DNA of 64,000 nucleotides from Bradyrhizobium tropiciagri (GTDB taxonomy: Bacteria; Pseudomonadota; Alphaproteobacteria; Rhizobiales; Xanthobacteraceae). The first letter of the stretch is position 1. The number at the start of each line of letters is the position of its first letter. The stretch lies in contig NZ_JAFCKH010000010.1 of the NCBI RefSeq assembly GCF_018130505.1, positions 124,001 to 188,000 on the forward strand. Direction: 5' to 3'. Below are positions 63,033 to 64,000 of this stretch, one piece after another. The notes under the pieces are model-generated. The model did no database searches and was not told the origin of the DNA. It saw nothing but the letters and a program-made list of their open reading frames with translations. Both the position numbers and the translations under genes were made by a program.

Positions 63033-63198
63033 GACCCGTCATCCCCGCGCAAAGGCTTTGCCTTTGTCGCTGGAGGTGCGAGCGGAGCGAGCCTCGACGG
63101 ATCGACGGCCACCAGCCCGGCCGATCCATCCTTCGAGGCTCGCAAGGGCTCGCGCCTCCAGCGACAAAGGCAAAGCCTTTGCGCGGGGATGACGGGTC
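63033..63198. repeat. long palindromic repeat, family D copy 3
   Basis: GACCCGTCATCCCCGCGCAA, GGCTTTGCCTTTGTCGCTGG and AGG on the left are mirrored by CCTCCAGCGACAAAGGCAAA, GCCTTTGCGCGGGGATGACG and GGTC on the right: an almost perfect stem of about 50 bp around a central part that resembles family D (CCTTCGAGGCTCGC). It lies between the M29 gene and the convergent acetyltransferase. Confidence 0.88.
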
Positions 63199-63222
63199 GT
63201 AGTGCGCGCTCTTTGCGCCCCG

Positions 63223-64000
63223 CTACCGAAGCAGCCGCGCCCGCGCTGCGATCAATTCGGTTCGCGTGGCGCTGAAGCGGCAGGTTTCGTGCTGTGGCCG
63301 GAAGCCGAGGCGGCGGTAGATCTTCAGCGCGGCGGCGTTTCGGCTCGAGACGTTGAGCCAGCATGGGTGCTCGACCGAAACGTCGTGCGCGGTCAGCACG
63401 CGGTAGAGCAGCAACTGGCCGAGCCCGCGTCCCTGCCGCACCGGATCGACGGCCATCGATTCGATCCACATCGAGTTCTGCTCCGGCTCGGTCAGGCAGA
63501 AGCCCGACATCTGTCCGTCCTCGGACGCGATCCAGACTTCGCTATCGATCAAGAGCTGCGCCATCTCCTCGGGCGAGTAGAGGCGGAACGCGGCGTCGGA
63601 GGCATAGGCGGCGTTGTGGATGCGTGCGACCTCGCCGGCGCAATGGGTCACGTCGGTGACCCGCTCGATCGAGGCGCGTGCGGCGGCAAGAGTCCGGGAC
63701 GGCTGCAGCGGTTCCACGCACTTCATCCCGATCTCGGATCCGATATGAACAAAGCCGAATCTGGTCACGAAGGCCATGCCGGCAGGCCAGTCGGGGCTGA
63801 CCTGCGTCTGCACGGTCAGATCGGGCTCGGCGTCGATCGCCAGCACATCGTCGAACAGCGCCAGGCCGACGCGCCGGCGCCGCGCCTCGGGGGCTACGAC
63901 GATCTTGAGAAAACGCGACTGCTGCGCGCCGTGATCGCGCAGCGAGGACTCAGCGAGCCCAACCAGCCGGCCGCCCCGCTCGGCTATACGAAAGTCGCGG
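63223..64000 (-). CDS. double GNAT acetyltransferase, truncated by the window edge
   Basis: The frame is open to the right edge (codons from 63999), so the N-terminus is missing; 258 residues are visible. Two GNAT domains can be seen: the first shows the acetyl-CoA motif FLKIVVAPEARRRRVGLALF, the second MAVDPVRQGRGLGQLLLYRV and the C-terminal NVSSRNAAALKIYRRLGF. Tandem GNATs acetylate amines or act in mycothiol-like or antibiotic chemistry; the substrate is unknown. The GTG near 63846 is only an internal codon; the first domain continues upstream of it. Stop 63223-63225 follows the long repeat by 24 bp. Confidence 0.82.
   Translation of the reverse strand, partial: RDFRIAERGGRLVGLAESSLRDHGAQQSRFLKIVVAPEARRRRVGLALFDDVLAIDAEPDLTVQTQVSPDWPAGMAFVTRFGFVHIGSEIGMKCVEPLQPSRTLAAARASIERVTDVTHCAGEVARIHNAAYASDAAFRLYSPEEMAQLLIDSEVWIASEDGQMSGFCLTEPEQNSMWIESMAVDPVRQGRGLGQLLLYRVLTAHDVSVEHPCWLNVSSRNAAALKIYRRLGFRPQHETCRFSATRTELIAARARLLR

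Overview
The window looks like a chromosomal segment of an alphaproteobacterium close to Bradyrhizobium. This is inferred from the very high GC with strong third-position GC, the protein families present (Omp25-like barrels fused to OprB porin, ECF42-type sigma factor with DGPF proteins, many solitary solute-binding proteins) and the abundant palindromic intergenic repeats. No rRNA, tRNA, insertion sequence, phage or CRISPR was recognised. It reads as a metabolic and transport region rather than a mobile island.

Layout. 1-7.8 kb: a C-terminal gene fragment, a TPR protein, an uncharacterised protein, aspartate ammonia-lyase, a RoxA/MauG-like di-haem protein, an alpha/beta hydrolase and a hydantoin-racemase-like protein. 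7.8-14.6 kb: a small-molecule catabolic block (SDR, PhyH oxygenase, acetoacetate-decarboxylase-like protein, Tat-exported binding protein, IclR regulator, PanE-like reductase, crotonase). 15-19.3 kb: an FAD oxidoreductase followed by a complete NMT1/SsuA-type ABC importer. 19.4-25.9 kb: a class B3-like metallo-beta-lactamase-fold enzyme, then a gentisate regulon: gentisate dioxygenase diverging from maleylpyruvate isomerase plus MarR, a truncated flavin hydroxylase remnant, and an aryl-CoA ligase / aryl-CoA hydroxylase pair of the salicylyl-CoA type. 26-32 kb: small secreted proteins including two with Cys-rich repeats, and an RND efflux pump. 32.5-43 kb: oxidoreductase, dicarboxylate symporter, amino-acid binding protein, ATP-grasp protein, ferredoxin-NADP reductase, patatin, glutamate-synthase-like protein, flavin hydroxylase. 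43-48.3 kb: fused outer-membrane protein, a hypothetical protein, and an ECF42-like sigma factor with two DGPF/YciI proteins. 48.5-53.8 kb: a translationally coupled ABC importer / 2-hydroxyacid dehydrogenase / Inh-domain operon, divergent from a creatininase-family hydrolase. 54-56 kb: small proteins and a CsoR/RcnR-type regulator with palindromic sites. 56-63 kb: a GntR/UTRA-controlled catabolic locus (two dehydrogenases, Bug-type binding protein; divergent CMD protein, fumarase-superfamily lyase, M29 aminopeptidase). The right edge cuts a double-GNAT acetyltransferase.

Most striking signals. (1) A near-palindromic 20-bp site, ATTGACAGTATACTGACAAT, lies in the gentisate divergent promoter and recurs with 18/20 identity in front of the aryl-CoA hydroxylase/ligase operon, 4 kb away; this ties both halves into one probable MarR regulon. 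(2) The third gene of the gentisate operon survives only as its N-terminal FAD-binding start, cut next to a palindromic repeat. (3) At least five families of palindromic intergenic repeats are scattered through the window; one has six copies and supplies the stop codon of two genes. (4) A second mirrored site pair sits in the divergent promoter of the GntR locus. (5) A double Inh-domain protein is overlapped into an ABC-importer operon. I did not find a clearly new defence or mobile system; the novelty is mainly regulatory and in repeats and operon composition.
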